Shown here one piece after another: positions 15,289-23,033 of a stretch of 23,033 bases of DNA. Under the pieces are notes generated by a model. It was given only the letters and a program-made list of their open reading frames with translations. It was not told the origin of the DNA and ran no database searches. Origin of the DNA: an uncultured Psychrobacillus sp. (GTDB taxonomy: Bacteria > Bacillota > Bacilli > Bacillales_A > Planococcaceae); contig CAKQHO010000045.1 in assembly GCA_934234185.1 (NCBI GenBank), positions 1 to 23,033 on the forward strand. The letters run 5' to 3'. The translations under genes and the position numbers were made by a program. Positions within the stretch are counted from its first letter, which is position 1. Every line of letters starts with the position of its first letter.

Positions 15289-16302
15289 CTAGTTAATCCA
15301 TCTTTTCTTTCCTACAATTTGAGGAATATATTTATTGACAAAATATGCAAAACATAAAATAATTGCACCCTGTATTATACAATTAAGAAATACATAAACC
15401 ACGTGTGGCAAAGCGTCAACACAGAATGATAAAAAATACATTACAAGCTGAGAGGTTTTCCCATTTAAAGCAAACAATAACAGAGAATTCCTCCCTAAAG
15501 CTATAATATACCGTGTTACATAGTTGTCACTATTCTCAAAACACCTACTAAAATATATCATTATAAATATTCCAAGAATAGACATTATAATAAAATAAAG
15601 TGGAGATGCAAATTCATTTGTATAAACATGAAACTCAACATTACAATTTAATTGACTATAATAAGATATTAGAACATATATAATTAAAAAAACAGAAGCT
15701 ACAAGTTTATTATATTTTGTTATTTTCAATTCAAATTTACTATTCTTAAAAACATAACCTAACCCAAAATATCCTAAAGAATAGAATGCCGTATCAACAT
15801 ACCAAAATAATGGTTTGTTAGCAGGATGACTATGAACAAAATAAATAAAGAATATCGCTATAATATTAACTAATGTAATAGTAATCTTATTCCAACAACC
15901 AAAATACTTTGAAATTAAATACAACAATATAAAGTATACACGAACTATGATTAAACAAGACACAAACCATAATTCCTTTCCTGTCAGAATATCCAATAAC
16001 CGATTAGAAATATAAGCATAATTATTATCTAAAAATGCATGTAATATATCAAATCCTATAAAAAAAAGTATTAAATTAAGTATGAAGTAAGGGAGAACGA
16101 GTCCATTTAACAATCCTTTTATTAATTCTTTGGTAGTTTTTACTTTAAATAAATAACCTGAAATAAAGAAAAACAACATCAAAAAATATGGATTATAAAG
16201 ACTGATGATCTCTAACTGGGTCGTATTATGAGCAAGTAATACACAAAATGCACAAATACCACGAGTAAAATCCAACCAATTTTCACGTTTTGAAGAATTC
16301 AT
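15289..16302 (-). CDS. Acyltransferase-3 family membrane O-acyltransferase
   Basis: A 337-residue integral-membrane protein with about ten hydrophobic segments. The N-terminal signature LDFTRGICAFCVLLAHNTT carries the Arg and His expected in the first helix of PF01757 acyltransferases. It is followed by FLMLFFFISGYLF. A GKELWFVSCLII segment in the middle is typical of this family in capsule loci. The probable role is transfer of an acetyl or similar acyl group to the lipid-linked glycan across the membrane. Only 2 bp separate it from the preceding nitroreductase gene. Unlike the other acyltransferase-3 gene of the locus, this one is unbroken. Confidence 0.88.
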   Translation of the reverse strand: MNSSKRENWLDFTRGICAFCVLLAHNTTQLEIISLYNPYFLMLFFFISGYLFKVKTTKELIKGLLNGLVLPYFILNLILFFIGFDILHAFLDNNYAYISNRLLDILTGKELWFVSCLIIVRVYFILLYLISKYFGCWNKITITLVNIIAIFFIYFVHSHPANKPLFWYVDTAFYSLGYFGLGYVFKNSKFELKITKYNKLVASVFLIIYVLISYYSQLNCNVEFHVYTNEFASPLYFIIMSILGIFIMIYFSRCFENSDNYVTRYIIALGRNSLLLFALNGKTSQLVMYFLSFCVDALPHVVYVFLNCIIQGAIILCFAYFVNKYIPQIVGKKRWIN

Positions 16303-16304
16303 AA

Positions 16305-17279
16305 TTAGTAGTGGTATTTATTTGTATTAACAATAGCTTTACGTGTTGATATTGCAATTTTGAATGAATCTTTAAGGTATCCAACACCTAATAAAACTAT
16401 GGGAATTTCATTATTTGGTACATCATATTCTTTTTTTATTTGATCTAATTTTGATTTATAAAACCCACATGAAAGAGGAATGCATCCTAATCCTACAGCA
16501 TGAATCGCATAAATAAGACTCATGGAAAAAAGTCCACCGTCAACATATGGTTGATGCACTTCATAAGATAAAAACGCATTTGCATCAGCTGTTACAAGAA
16601 TCCCCATATGAATATCAGACTCAAATCCACGTGCACCTCCTTGCATTTTAAATAATTCATGCGCACTTTTTCCTGTATATATATGAGTATGCCATCCTTG
16701 TCTATTACAAGCTGAGGGAGTTCGTTGTGCAATATTAAGCGCTTCATCAATAATAGACTTAGCTGGAATTTCATCCCTAAAATAGCGTACAGAATGTCGC
16801 GAAAGTACGAATTTAGAAAACTCTTTCTTTATATCTCGCTGAATAGATTCATTTGTAATAGTTTCTATGCCTGCCGGATCTTCTAATTGCAATTTTATTC
16901 CGTTCAATTCAATATTAGAAATTAAATCATAATACATCTTTTCTATATACGAAATATCCACTCCACAATCTTTTGTATAAGATATATAATTATTAATAGT
17001 AGATAACGGATAATTTAGAAATTGAGGATCCTCTTTTCCATAATACTCAAAATACTTACCAAGACGAATAATAAGTTTCATCACTTTTTCCTGTCCAAAT
17101 CCCTTCCTAGGATTTTTCATAGACATTCCTTTCTCTATTATATGGTTTTCTCTTAATAGAGTGTACTGCATCTTATGAATATTATTATCTGTTTTAATGG
17201 AAGCATTATGTACTAAATTATAGAACATAAAACGTACACACTCTCGAATAATATTAAAAATAATCTTAATTTGGTTCAT
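16305..17279 (-). CDS. Nitroreductase-family flavoprotein with N-terminal extension
   Basis: The C-terminal half (about residues 155-324) is a nitroreductase-fold FMN oxidoreductase. It has the flavin-contacting S-R-H-S-V-R-YF motif at about 160-167, RTPSACNRQGW at about 186-196, and the late GLGCIPLSC region near 263-271. About 150 residues precede it (MQYTLLRENHIIEKGMSMKNPRKGFG and helical sequence), a part absent from classical nitroreductases of about 200 residues. In nitroreductase-family proteins of surface-polysaccharide loci the natural substrate is unknown, and reduction of a nitro compound is only the historical name. It overlaps the flippase stop by four bases (ATGA) and lies 2 bp from the acyltransferase gene, so it is firmly part of the operon. 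Confidence 0.85.
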   Translation of the reverse strand: MNQIKIIFNIIRECVRFMFYNLVHNASIKTDNNIHKMQYTLLRENHIIEKGMSMKNPRKGFGQEKVMKLIIRLGKYFEYYGKEDPQFLNYPLSTINNYISYTKDCGVDISYIEKMYYDLISNIELNGIKLQLEDPAGIETITNESIQRDIKKEFSKFVLSRHSVRYFRDEIPAKSIIDEALNIAQRTPSACNRQGWHTHIYTGKSAHELFKMQGGARGFESDIHMGILVTADANAFLSYEVHQPYVDGGLFSMSLIYAIHAVGLGCIPLSCGFYKSKLDQIKKEYDVPNNEIPIVLLGVGYLKDSFKIAISTRKAIVNTNKYHY

Positions 17280-18619
17280 TGTCTCATTTTTTTTAGATTA
17301 ATCACTTCTTTCCATCCTAAAAAAAGAGCCTTTAATTGCAATCGTGCAATTGGTCTATAACGTGGTATCATAAAATTACCTAATAAGCCAGAAGAAAACA
17401 GAGTTAAAATTGTCACCCACGCAGAACCCACTATACCATACTTCGGAATAAGTAAATAATTGAGAGTCACACATACAATACACCCTATTAAATTACGTAT
17501 TACAGCCCATTTTTGCATTTTCTCAATAATAATCAACTCTCCAGATGAACTTGATAAAGCCATGCCAACCGTCTTGAATGCCATAATTTGCAATACAGGT
17601 ACTGCACTAAGATATTTTTCACCGTATGAATAATAGATCAACCAATAAGAAGATACAGATAAAAAGACAGAAAGTATTATAGAAATCCAGAGTACTACAC
17701 TCAAAAATTGATACTTTTTTTGTACATACTTTTTATAATTTTCCTCTTTAACCACAACTAAAAGTGGAGTAATTGTTTGAGTTAAAACCATTGGTAAGAA
17801 TATAACTAAATCCAGAAATTTACCAGCGGTAGCAAAATAAGCTACCGAAGATTTATCAATCATATTGCCAATCATGACTTGATCTATTCTTTGATATATA
17901 ACGACAGCAGCACCGGATAAAACCAATGGAAATGATTCTTTTATAATATACCAAACCATGTTTTTCTCAAATTTCCAACATGTAATTTTCCCTACAATTG
18001 TCCGATATGAAAAAAAATAGCCACTTGCAACTAATACAGTATCCAGCAATGATGCAAAAATAAACCATTCAACCGAACAATTAAGGCAGACTAATACAAT
18101 CTTAATAATTGCACCAATAATAGTTCGTGATATTTCAGATTTTACTACATATTCATTCTTAACAATCGAAGTAAAATAGTTTCTTATCAATTGAAGTGTA
18201 TTCGCAAACAACGATAAGGAATACAAAAGAATCATAGAAGTTGTAAATGAATCTGTTTTAAAAACCCACAATGTAATTACAATCAATATATAGGTTATAA
18301 CTGAAAATATTAACCTAATCACAAAACAGGTTCCTAATATAGACTCTTTTTTATCTGGATTTGATGACAGCTCCCGTATTTCAATACTACTCATACCAAA
18401 TTCAGAAAGAACCATAAACATAGCAACGTAACTAATAACATAGTTCATAACGCCATAATTTTCTGGTCCTAAATAACGGGCTACAAGTATCGCTACCAAT
18501 AGAGCCCCAGCCATGTTGACAATCTTTCCAAGCATAGCCCAGAATATATTAAGTGCTACTTTTTTCTTATTGCCAGCCAAATGCAATTTATCTACTATTT
18601 TCCTTTTTAAGCTTTTCAA
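17276..18619 (-). CDS. wzx: Wzx-type polysaccharide repeat-unit flippase
   Basis: A 447-residue multi-span protein of the MOP/PST exporter superfamily, predicted to flip the undecaprenyl-diphosphate-linked repeat unit to the periplasmic side. The N-terminal pattern NIFWAMLGKIVNMAGALLVA, then ARYLGPENYGVMNYVISYVAM and FGMSSIEIRELS, is characteristic of Wzx flippases. Around 12-14 hydrophobic segments follow. The C-terminus has the familiar LLIPKYGIVGSAWVTILT segment. It is the first gene after the 261-bp gap that separates the rhamnose genes from the strain-variable block. Its stop overlaps the nitroreductase start. Confidence 0.92.
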   Translation of the reverse strand: MKSLKRKIVDKLHLAGNKKKVALNIFWAMLGKIVNMAGALLVAILVARYLGPENYGVMNYVISYVAMFMVLSEFGMSSIEIRELSSNPDKKESILGTCFVIRLIFSVITYILIVITLWVFKTDSFTTSMILLYSLSLFANTLQLIRNYFTSIVKNEYVVKSEISRTIIGAIIKIVLVCLNCSVEWFIFASLLDTVLVASGYFFSYRTIVGKITCWKFEKNMVWYIIKESFPLVLSGAAVVIYQRIDQVMIGNMIDKSSVAYFATAGKFLDLVIFLPMVLTQTITPLLVVVKEENYKKYVQKKYQFLSVVLWISIILSVFLSVSSYWLIYYSYGEKYLSAVPVLQIMAFKTVGMALSSSSGELIIIEKMQKWAVIRNLIGCIVCVTLNYLLIPKYGIVGSAWVTILTLFSSGLLGNFMIPRYRPIARLQLKALFLGWKEVINLKKMRQ

Positions 18620-18880
18620 TTTCTATCTAATATATAGTTTTACCATATAAATGACATTTTCGGACTTAAACATATACATGTATTGATCTCAACTAAACAC
18701 CAATATGTGTTCAAGTTCAAAATGCCATTTCATTAAAACTCGTGTATTATTTATTGTTTCTAAAATATTAATTTACAGTTAGCAACCAGATTTATTCAAT
18801 AAAACATGAGTAATCAAAAACTATCTTTTACTACATTTAAACTTGATAAGATCATATCATAAATATCAGATTTAAAAGTA
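18620..18880. other. Gene-free AT-rich gap between the rhamnose genes and the variable block
   Basis: These 261 bp carry many stops in the minus-strand frames and no recognisable gene remnant. It is by far the longest gap between intact genes in the first half of the operon, where gaps are mostly 2-90 bp. A 10-bp palindrome, ATACATGTAT, lies at 18674-18683. I saw no exact Bacteroides -7 element (TAnnTTTG) on the minus strand. It may be a recombination junction between conserved and variable modules. Confidence 0.5.
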
Positions 18881-19963
18881 TCAACGATCTATTACATTCT
18901 TATAAAAGTCAGTGTAATATTTCTGATAATCCCCACTCGTCACATCATCCATCCACTCCTGATTATCCAAATACCACCTTACAGTCTTTTCAATACCTTC
19001 CTCAAACTGCAAACTAGGCTCCCAGCCTAATTCATGTTTCAACTTGTTAGAATCAATGGCATAACGCAAATCATGCCCTTTCCTATCAGTCACATAGGTA
19101 ATTAACTTATCAGAGGTTCCTTCTGTATTGCCAAGCAAACGATCAACAGTTTTAATGATAACCTTGATCAAATCAATATTCTTCCACTCATTAAAACCAC
19201 CGATATTATAAGTATCTGCCGTTTTGCCTTCATGGAAAATAACATCAATAGCACGTGCATGGTCTACTACATACAACCAATCTCTTACATTTTCACCCTT
19301 GCCATATACAGGAAGCGGTTTGCCATAACGAATATTATTAATAAACAACGGAATCAGTTTCTCAGGAAACTGGTAAGGACCGTAATTATTAGAACAGTTA
19401 GTTATAATTGTAGGCATTCCATAAGTATCATGAAAAGCTCTCACAAAATGATCGCTACTTGCCTTGCTCGCAGAATATGGGCTGTGGGGTTGATACTTTG
19501 TTTCCTCAGTAAAGAATGTACCGTCAAATACCAAAGTACCATAAACCTCATCCGTAGAAATATGATAAAAACGCTTACCTTCGTAACATTCAGAAAGATA
19601 TTCCCAAGTCAATCGGGCAGCCTGTAATAAAGAAAGGGTTCCGATGACATTAGTATGAGCAAAAGCAAATGGATCCCTGATACTACGGTCTACATGGCTT
19701 TCCGCTGCAAGGTGAATAACTCCATCAATATGATACTGCTTGAAGATTTCCAACATTTTATCAAAATCACAGATATCAGCCTTTACAAAGGTATAATTAG
19801 GTTGATTCTCGATATCTTTCAGGTTAGCCAGATTACCGGCATAAGTCAGTTTATCCAGATTGATAATATGATATTCAGGATATTTATTGACGAATAAACG
19901 TACAACGTGCGACCCAATGAAGCCTGCTCCACCTGTAATCAATATATTTCGTGTAAAATTCAT
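18881..19963 (-). CDS. rfbB: dTDP-glucose 4,6-dehydratase
   Basis: The product converts dTDP-D-glucose to dTDP-4-keto-6-deoxy-D-glucose, the second step of dTDP-L-rhamnose synthesis. It is a 360-residue extended short-chain dehydrogenase with the NAD-binding GGAGFIGSH (residues 11-19), the dehydratase catalytic T-D-E at 137-139, and the catalytic Y-x3-K at Tyr163/Lys167 (YSASK). The substrate loop AAESHVDRSI and the NNYGPYQFPEKLIP segment are typical of RmlB. It is the last of four clustered rhamnose genes, 6 bp after rfbD. All key residues are present and the length is normal. Confidence 0.97.
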   Translation of the reverse strand: MNFTRNILITGGAGFIGSHVVRLFVNKYPEYHIINLDKLTYAGNLANLKDIENQPNYTFVKADICDFDKMLEIFKQYHIDGVIHLAAESHVDRSIRDPFAFAHTNVIGTLSLLQAARLTWEYLSECYEGKRFYHISTDEVYGTLVFDGTFFTEETKYQPHSPYSASKASSDHFVRAFHDTYGMPTIITNCSNNYGPYQFPEKLIPLFINNIRYGKPLPVYGKGENVRDWLYVVDHARAIDVIFHEGKTADTYNIGGFNEWKNIDLIKVIIKTVDRLLGNTEGTSDKLITYVTDRKGHDLRYAIDSNKLKHELGWEPSLQFEEGIEKTVRWYLDNQEWMDDVTSGDYQKYYTDFYKNVIDR

Positions 19964-19969
19964 ATCTAT

Positions 19970-20836
19970 TTAATAATCTGATTGTTGTTCTAATTCATGT
20001 ATACATTTCTGCAAAGAGTCCTTCCAGTAGGGAACAGTGATCCCAAAAGTAGATTTCACCTTTGTTTTATCCAGTACAGAAAAATGAGGACGCTTTACCT
20101 TACTGGGAAATTCATCGCTGTGACAAGGTTGAATATCACATACATTATCACTCAATTCACAGATTTCTTTCGCAAAGTCATACCATGAACATACGCCTTC
20201 ATTACTGAAATGGTAGATACCTTCTTTATAGAGTTGATTCTCCTCAATCACTTGATAGATAACAGATGCTAAATCTCCGGCATAAGTGGGGGTACCAACC
20301 TGATCGAAGATTACTTTCAGGGTATCTTTATCAGCTGTGAGCTGGCGCATCGTTTTTAGGAAGTTCTTCCCATAAGGGGAATAAAGCCAGGCGGTACGAA
20401 AGATCAGATAATGACAGCCGGTTTCCTGTATACTATGCTCACCGGCCAGCTTCGTTTTACCATACACACCCAAAGGATTAGTTTCCCAATCTTCCCGACA
20501 AGGGACATTTCTGTCTCCCTGAAAAACATAATCAGTAGAGACATGTATTAAGGTAGCATCAGCTTCTTTTGCTACAACAGCCAGATTCTCCACTGCCTTA
20601 TTATTCAATAAATCAGCAGTCGCGAAATCGTCTTCCGCCTTGTCTACATTGGTATAGGCAGCACAATTAACGATGACATGAATTTGGTTGTCATTGACCA
20701 TTTTACGGATAGAATCACGACTGGTTATATCCAGTTCTGCCACATCGGTAAAAATATATTGGTTGGAGCTGGTTGACGACACACGGCGCATCTCATTGCC
20801 AAGCTGACCGTTAGCTCCTGTCACTAGAATATTCAT
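19970..20836 (-). CDS. rfbD: dTDP-4-dehydrorhamnose reductase
   Basis: This gene encodes the final enzyme of dTDP-L-rhamnose synthesis, which reduces dTDP-4-keto-L-rhamnose with NAD(P)H. The 288-residue protein has the dinucleotide-binding TGANGQLGNE (residues 6-15), NCAAYTNVDKAE near 57-68, STDYVFQG near 100-107 and the catalytic Y-x3-K at Tyr125/Lys129 (YGKTK). All are standard for RmlD. Five bases separate it from rfbC and six from rfbB, consistent with tight co-expression. No abnormalities. Confidence 0.96.
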   Translation of the reverse strand: MNILVTGANGQLGNEMRRVSSTSSNQYIFTDVAELDITSRDSIRKMVNDNQIHVIVNCAAYTNVDKAEDDFATADLLNNKAVENLAVVAKEADATLIHVSTDYVFQGDRNVPCREDWETNPLGVYGKTKLAGEHSIQETGCHYLIFRTAWLYSPYGKNFLKTMRQLTADKDTLKVIFDQVGTPTYAGDLASVIYQVIEENQLYKEGIYHFSNEGVCSWYDFAKEICELSDNVCDIQPCHSDEFPSKVKRPHFSVLDKTKVKSTFGITVPYWKDSLQKCIHELEQQSDY

Positions 20837-20841
20837 TGAGC

Positions 20842-21411
20842 TTAATACAGATTTTCGTTATAATCAAATAGCCAGCTGGCTTCTTCCAGACATTCGTGAT
20901 GTTGGTCTTTCCCGGAAAGGATTATTTTATCAGCAGGAACCTTCCAGTCGATTTTCAATGCGGGATCATCCCAAGCCAGGGCACCTTCACATTGGGGAGC
21001 ATAGAAGTTGTCACATTTATACTGAAAGATAACCTCTTCCGTCAGGACAACAAAGCCATGGGCAAATCCACGCGGAATAAAGAACTGACGGTGGTTTTCT
21101 TCTGTCAATTCCACCGATACATGCTCTCCAAATGTTGGTGAGCCTTTACGGATATCGACAGCCACATCAAGGACAGAGCCTTTAATGACACGTACCAGTT
21201 TACTCTGGGCATAAGGTGGTTTCTGAAAATGAAGGCCACGTAAAACACCATAGCTGGATTTACTTTCATTATCCTGGACAAAATCTACCTTACGGACCTT
21301 TTCTGTAAATTCACGTTGAGAGAAGGATTCGAAAAAGTAACCACGGTCATCTTTAAAAAGGCGGGGTTCAATGATGACAACGCCCTCTATAGCAGTTTTG
21401 ATTATTTCCAC
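20842..21411 (-). CDS. rfbC: dTDP-4-dehydrorhamnose 3,5-epimerase
   Basis: The product epimerises C3 and C5 of dTDP-4-keto-6-deoxyglucose to give the L-rhamno form. The 189-residue cupin protein has DDRGYFFESF near residues 21-30, the catalytic histidine in LRGLHFQ (about His61), the IPRGFAHGF strand with His118, and tyrosines at 131 and 137 in the YKCDNFYAP segment. These are the usual RmlC active-site features. It lies 49 bp after rfbA and 5 bp before rfbD. Confidence 0.96.
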   Translation of the reverse strand: MEIIKTAIEGVVIIEPRLFKDDRGYFFESFSQREFTEKVRKVDFVQDNESKSSYGVLRGLHFQKPPYAQSKLVRVIKGSVLDVAVDIRKGSPTFGEHVSVELTEENHRQFFIPRGFAHGFVVLTEEVIFQYKCDNFYAPQCEGALAWDDPALKIDWKVPADKIILSGKDQHHECLEEASWLFDYNENLY

Positions 21412-21460
21412 TGTGATTAGTGTTTATTAGTTATTTAAATTACCGGAAAGGAATATGGTA

Positions 21461-22348
21461 TTATTCCAGTCTCAGTTCATCTATTACTTTTAAAAGGTAC
21501 TGCCCGTATTGGTTCTTTAACATGGGCTTGGCCAGTTCACGCATTTTATCCGCTGTTATCCAGCCATGACGCAGGGCAATACCTTCAAGACAGGCTACTT
21601 TCAATCCCTGACGTTTTTCAATCACTTCTATAAAAGTGCTGGCTTCGGAAAGGGAATCGTGCGTGCCGGTATCAAGCCAGGCAAAACCACGGCCTAATAG
21701 TTGGACCTTTAATTGGCGGTCATTGAGAAATTCCTGATTGACGGTAGTGATTTCTAACTCTCCACGGGGAGAAGGTTGTATATGTTTGGCTACATCCACC
21801 ACTTTATTGGGGTAGAAATAGAGTCCCACTACAGCGTAGTTGGATTTTGGATTTTCTGGTTTTTCTTCAATACTCAAAACATTCCCATTCTTGTCAAAGT
21901 CAGCAACTCCATAACGTTCGGGATCGGCAACCCAATAACCGAATACGGTTGCTTTCTGCTCTTCCTCGACTGTACGGACAGCCTCCTGCAACATGCGGGT
22001 AAAGCTTTGGCCATAGAAGATATTATCACCTAATACCAGACAGACGGAATCATTGCCGATGAAGTCTTCACCGATAATAAAGGCTTGTGCCAGACCGTCC
22101 GGAGAGGGTTGTTCGGCATACTCAAACCGTACTCCATAGTCGGAGCCATCACCCAAAAGACGCTTGAAACCCGGAAGATCATAAGGAGTGGAAATAATCA
22201 GGATCTCACGGATTCCAGCCAACATAAGGACTGAAATCGGATAATAAATCATGGGCTTGTCAAAGACAGGAAGCAACTGCTTACTCACTCCTTTGGTGAT
22301 AGGATACAGACGAGTGCCTGAACCACCGGCTAAAACTATTCCTTTCAT
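21461..22348 (-). CDS. rfbA: Glucose-1-phosphate thymidylyltransferase
   Basis: The product makes dTDP-D-glucose from dTTP and glucose 1-phosphate, the entry step to dTDP-L-rhamnose. It is 295 residues long and carries the nucleotidyltransferase signature GGSGTRLYPIT (8-18), the metal-binding Asp of LVLGDN (about 108) and a second metal-site Asp in WLDTGT (about 226). The SKQLLPVFDKPMIYYP segment is typical of RmlA. It is the second gene of the operon, 72 bp after upxY, in the place where upxZ stands in many B. fragilis capsule operons. Confidence 0.97.
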   Translation of the reverse strand: MKGIVLAGGSGTRLYPITKGVSKQLLPVFDKPMIYYPISVLMLAGIREILIISTPYDLPGFKRLLGDGSDYGVRFEYAEQPSPDGLAQAFIIGEDFIGNDSVCLVLGDNIFYGQSFTRMLQEAVRTVEEEQKATVFGYWVADPERYGVADFDKNGNVLSIEEKPENPKSNYAVVGLYFYPNKVVDVAKHIQPSPRGELEITTVNQEFLNDRQLKVQLLGRGFAWLDTGTHDSLSEASTFIEVIEKRQGLKVACLEGIALRHGWITADKMRELAKPMLKNQYGQYLLKVIDELRLE

Positions 22349-22420
22349 AAAAGCTTATTTCAATTTTAGAAAATAAGTAAGCTGTTTTGAGATAGACACA
22401 AAGTAGCTTTTATTCTGTGT

Positions 22421-22987
22421 TTATTTAAACGGTTCCACATACCCAACCGGCATATCCGCACAAGCACACCCCAACATATTCAACCGGACAGCAATCTTAC
22501 TCCTGCCATCCACCGTGACAAGTTCTCCTACAAGACCAGTCAAAGGACCTTTGACAACACGTACTTTTTCACCACGTGCCAAAGGAGCGCTATTCATACA
22601 GATTGCCTCTTCGGAATAGTCGAGCATAAAACGGAAACGGGCCATTTGTTCATCAGGAATGATAGTCGGACTACTCTCACCGCGCATTACCATATAACGA
22701 CTAACTGTAGAAAAGGAAAGAACCTCTTTACGTTCTTTAGGATCAGCATGTACAAAAACCATCATCGGAAGCAACACGGATTCAACCACTTTACGGCGGT
22801 CACTCCATTGATGTACTTCTTGCTGGACCGGTACAAAATTTTCAATCCCCATTTTATCTAAACGCTCGGCTACTTTCTTCTCATGATGCATACGGACCAG
22901 AGCGACATACCAGCGTTTAGAGTGTGCTACGCCTTCCCCTGTCCCAATACTAGGCCCAGCACTTAAAGTTTCTTTCGTTAGAATCAT
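22421..22987 (-). CDS. upxY: UpxY-type NusG-like transcription antiterminator of the capsule operon
   Basis: The 188-residue protein has an NGN domain from about residue 25 (KRWYVALVRMHHEKKVAERL, then ENFVPVQQEVHQWSDR and LLPMMVFVHA) and a C-terminal KOW motif at about 136-163 (ARGEKVRVVKGPLTGLVGELV). This is the organisation of UpxY proteins. In Bacteroides fragilis they are encoded first in each capsule operon and prevent premature termination in the untranslated leader of their own operon. The ATG at 22987 is preceded by AAGGGG with a 9-nt spacing. A strong hairpin lies just upstream. Its place as first gene, before the rhamnose cassette, indicates that it controls the whole operon. Confidence 0.93.
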   Translation of the reverse strand: MILTKETLSAGPSIGTGEGVAHSKRWYVALVRMHHEKKVAERLDKMGIENFVPVQQEVHQWSDRRKVVESVLLPMMVFVHADPKERKEVLSFSTVSRYMVMRGESSPTIIPDEQMARFRFMLDYSEEAICMNSAPLARGEKVRVVKGPLTGLVGELVTVDGRSKIAVRLNMLGCACADMPVGYVEPFK

Positions 22988-23007
22988 ACTTTTTTACCCC
23001 TTATGTT

Positions 23008-23030
23008 TCCGTTACTTCTTAGGTAACGGA
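23008..23030 (-). promoter_or_regulatory. Perfect hairpin in the leader of the capsule operon, upstream of upxY
   Basis: An 8-bp perfect inverted repeat, TCCGTTAC (23008-23015) and GTAACGGA (23023-23030), encloses a 7-nt loop. It lies 20 bp upstream of the upxY start, ahead of the AAGGGG ribosome-binding site. UpxY proteins are known to require sequences in the operon's untranslated leader, so this hairpin is a candidate part of that recognition or termination region. No U-tract follows it, which argues against a simple intrinsic terminator. The promoter lies outside the window. Confidence 0.6.
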
Positions 23031-23033
23031 TAA

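Noticed and set aside
18674..18683. Palindrome ATACATGTAT as an operator
   Set aside because: A 10-bp AT-rich palindrome is expected by chance in a window of this size and composition, and no second copy was noticed.

Overview
The window looks like a capsular or surface polysaccharide locus of a gut Bacteroidales bacterium (Bacteroides, Phocaeicola or Parabacteroides type). The evidence is a UpxY-type NusG-like antiterminator at the head of the operon, an rfbACDB cassette, Wzx/Wzy machinery, a Wza/Wzc-type export pair, an IS66 remnant and low overall GC. All convincing genes lie on the minus strand, so the locus reads from the right edge (about 23.0 kb) to the left (about 0.45 kb).

Layout in transcription order. 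(1) A leader hairpin and upxY (22.99-22.42 kb). (2) Four genes for dTDP-L-rhamnose, rfbA-rfbC-rfbD-rfbB (22.35-18.88 kb), with relatively balanced base composition. (3) After a 261-bp AT-rich gap, a very AT-rich, tightly packed block (18.6-10.9 kb): Wzx flippase, nitroreductase-family protein with a long N-terminal extension, acyltransferase-3 membrane protein, polysaccharide pyruvyl transferase, Wzy-type polymerase, WbsX-family glycosyltransferase and a hexapeptide acyltransferase. (4) A scar (10.93-9.75 kb): an IS66-family remnant with a recognisable left end and tnpA/tnpB, fused to a 5'-truncated and frameshifted hexapeptide acetyltransferase. (5) A second assembly block (9.7-5.2 kb): GT4 glycosyltransferase, radical SAM/SPASM protein, a doubly broken acyltransferase-3 gene with a C9 tract at its 5' end, and another GT4 glycosyltransferase. 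(6) A conserved tail (5.2-0.45 kb): priming sugar-phosphate transferase, Wza-like outer-membrane lipoprotein, and a Wzc-like tyrosine autokinase with a tyrosine-rich tail. Past the end of the operon, the left edge holds the first 54 codons of an unrelated AAA-ATPase-like gene.

Working model: the priming transferase loads a sugar phosphate on undecaprenyl phosphate. Two GT4 enzymes, the WbsX enzyme and possibly others extend the repeat unit, which probably includes L-rhamnose. Pyruvyl and acyl groups decorate it, Wzx flips it, Wzy polymerises it, and Wza/Wzc control chain length and export. UpxY is expected to keep RNA polymerase processive along this roughly 22.5-kb operon. The roles of the radical SAM and nitroreductase proteins are not explained by standard capsule chemistry. 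They are the best candidates for an undescribed sugar modification. Two of the four acyl-transfer genes are inactivated, so this strain's glycan probably carries fewer acyl groups than its ancestor's did.

I found no rRNA, tRNA, CRISPR array or complete mobile element.
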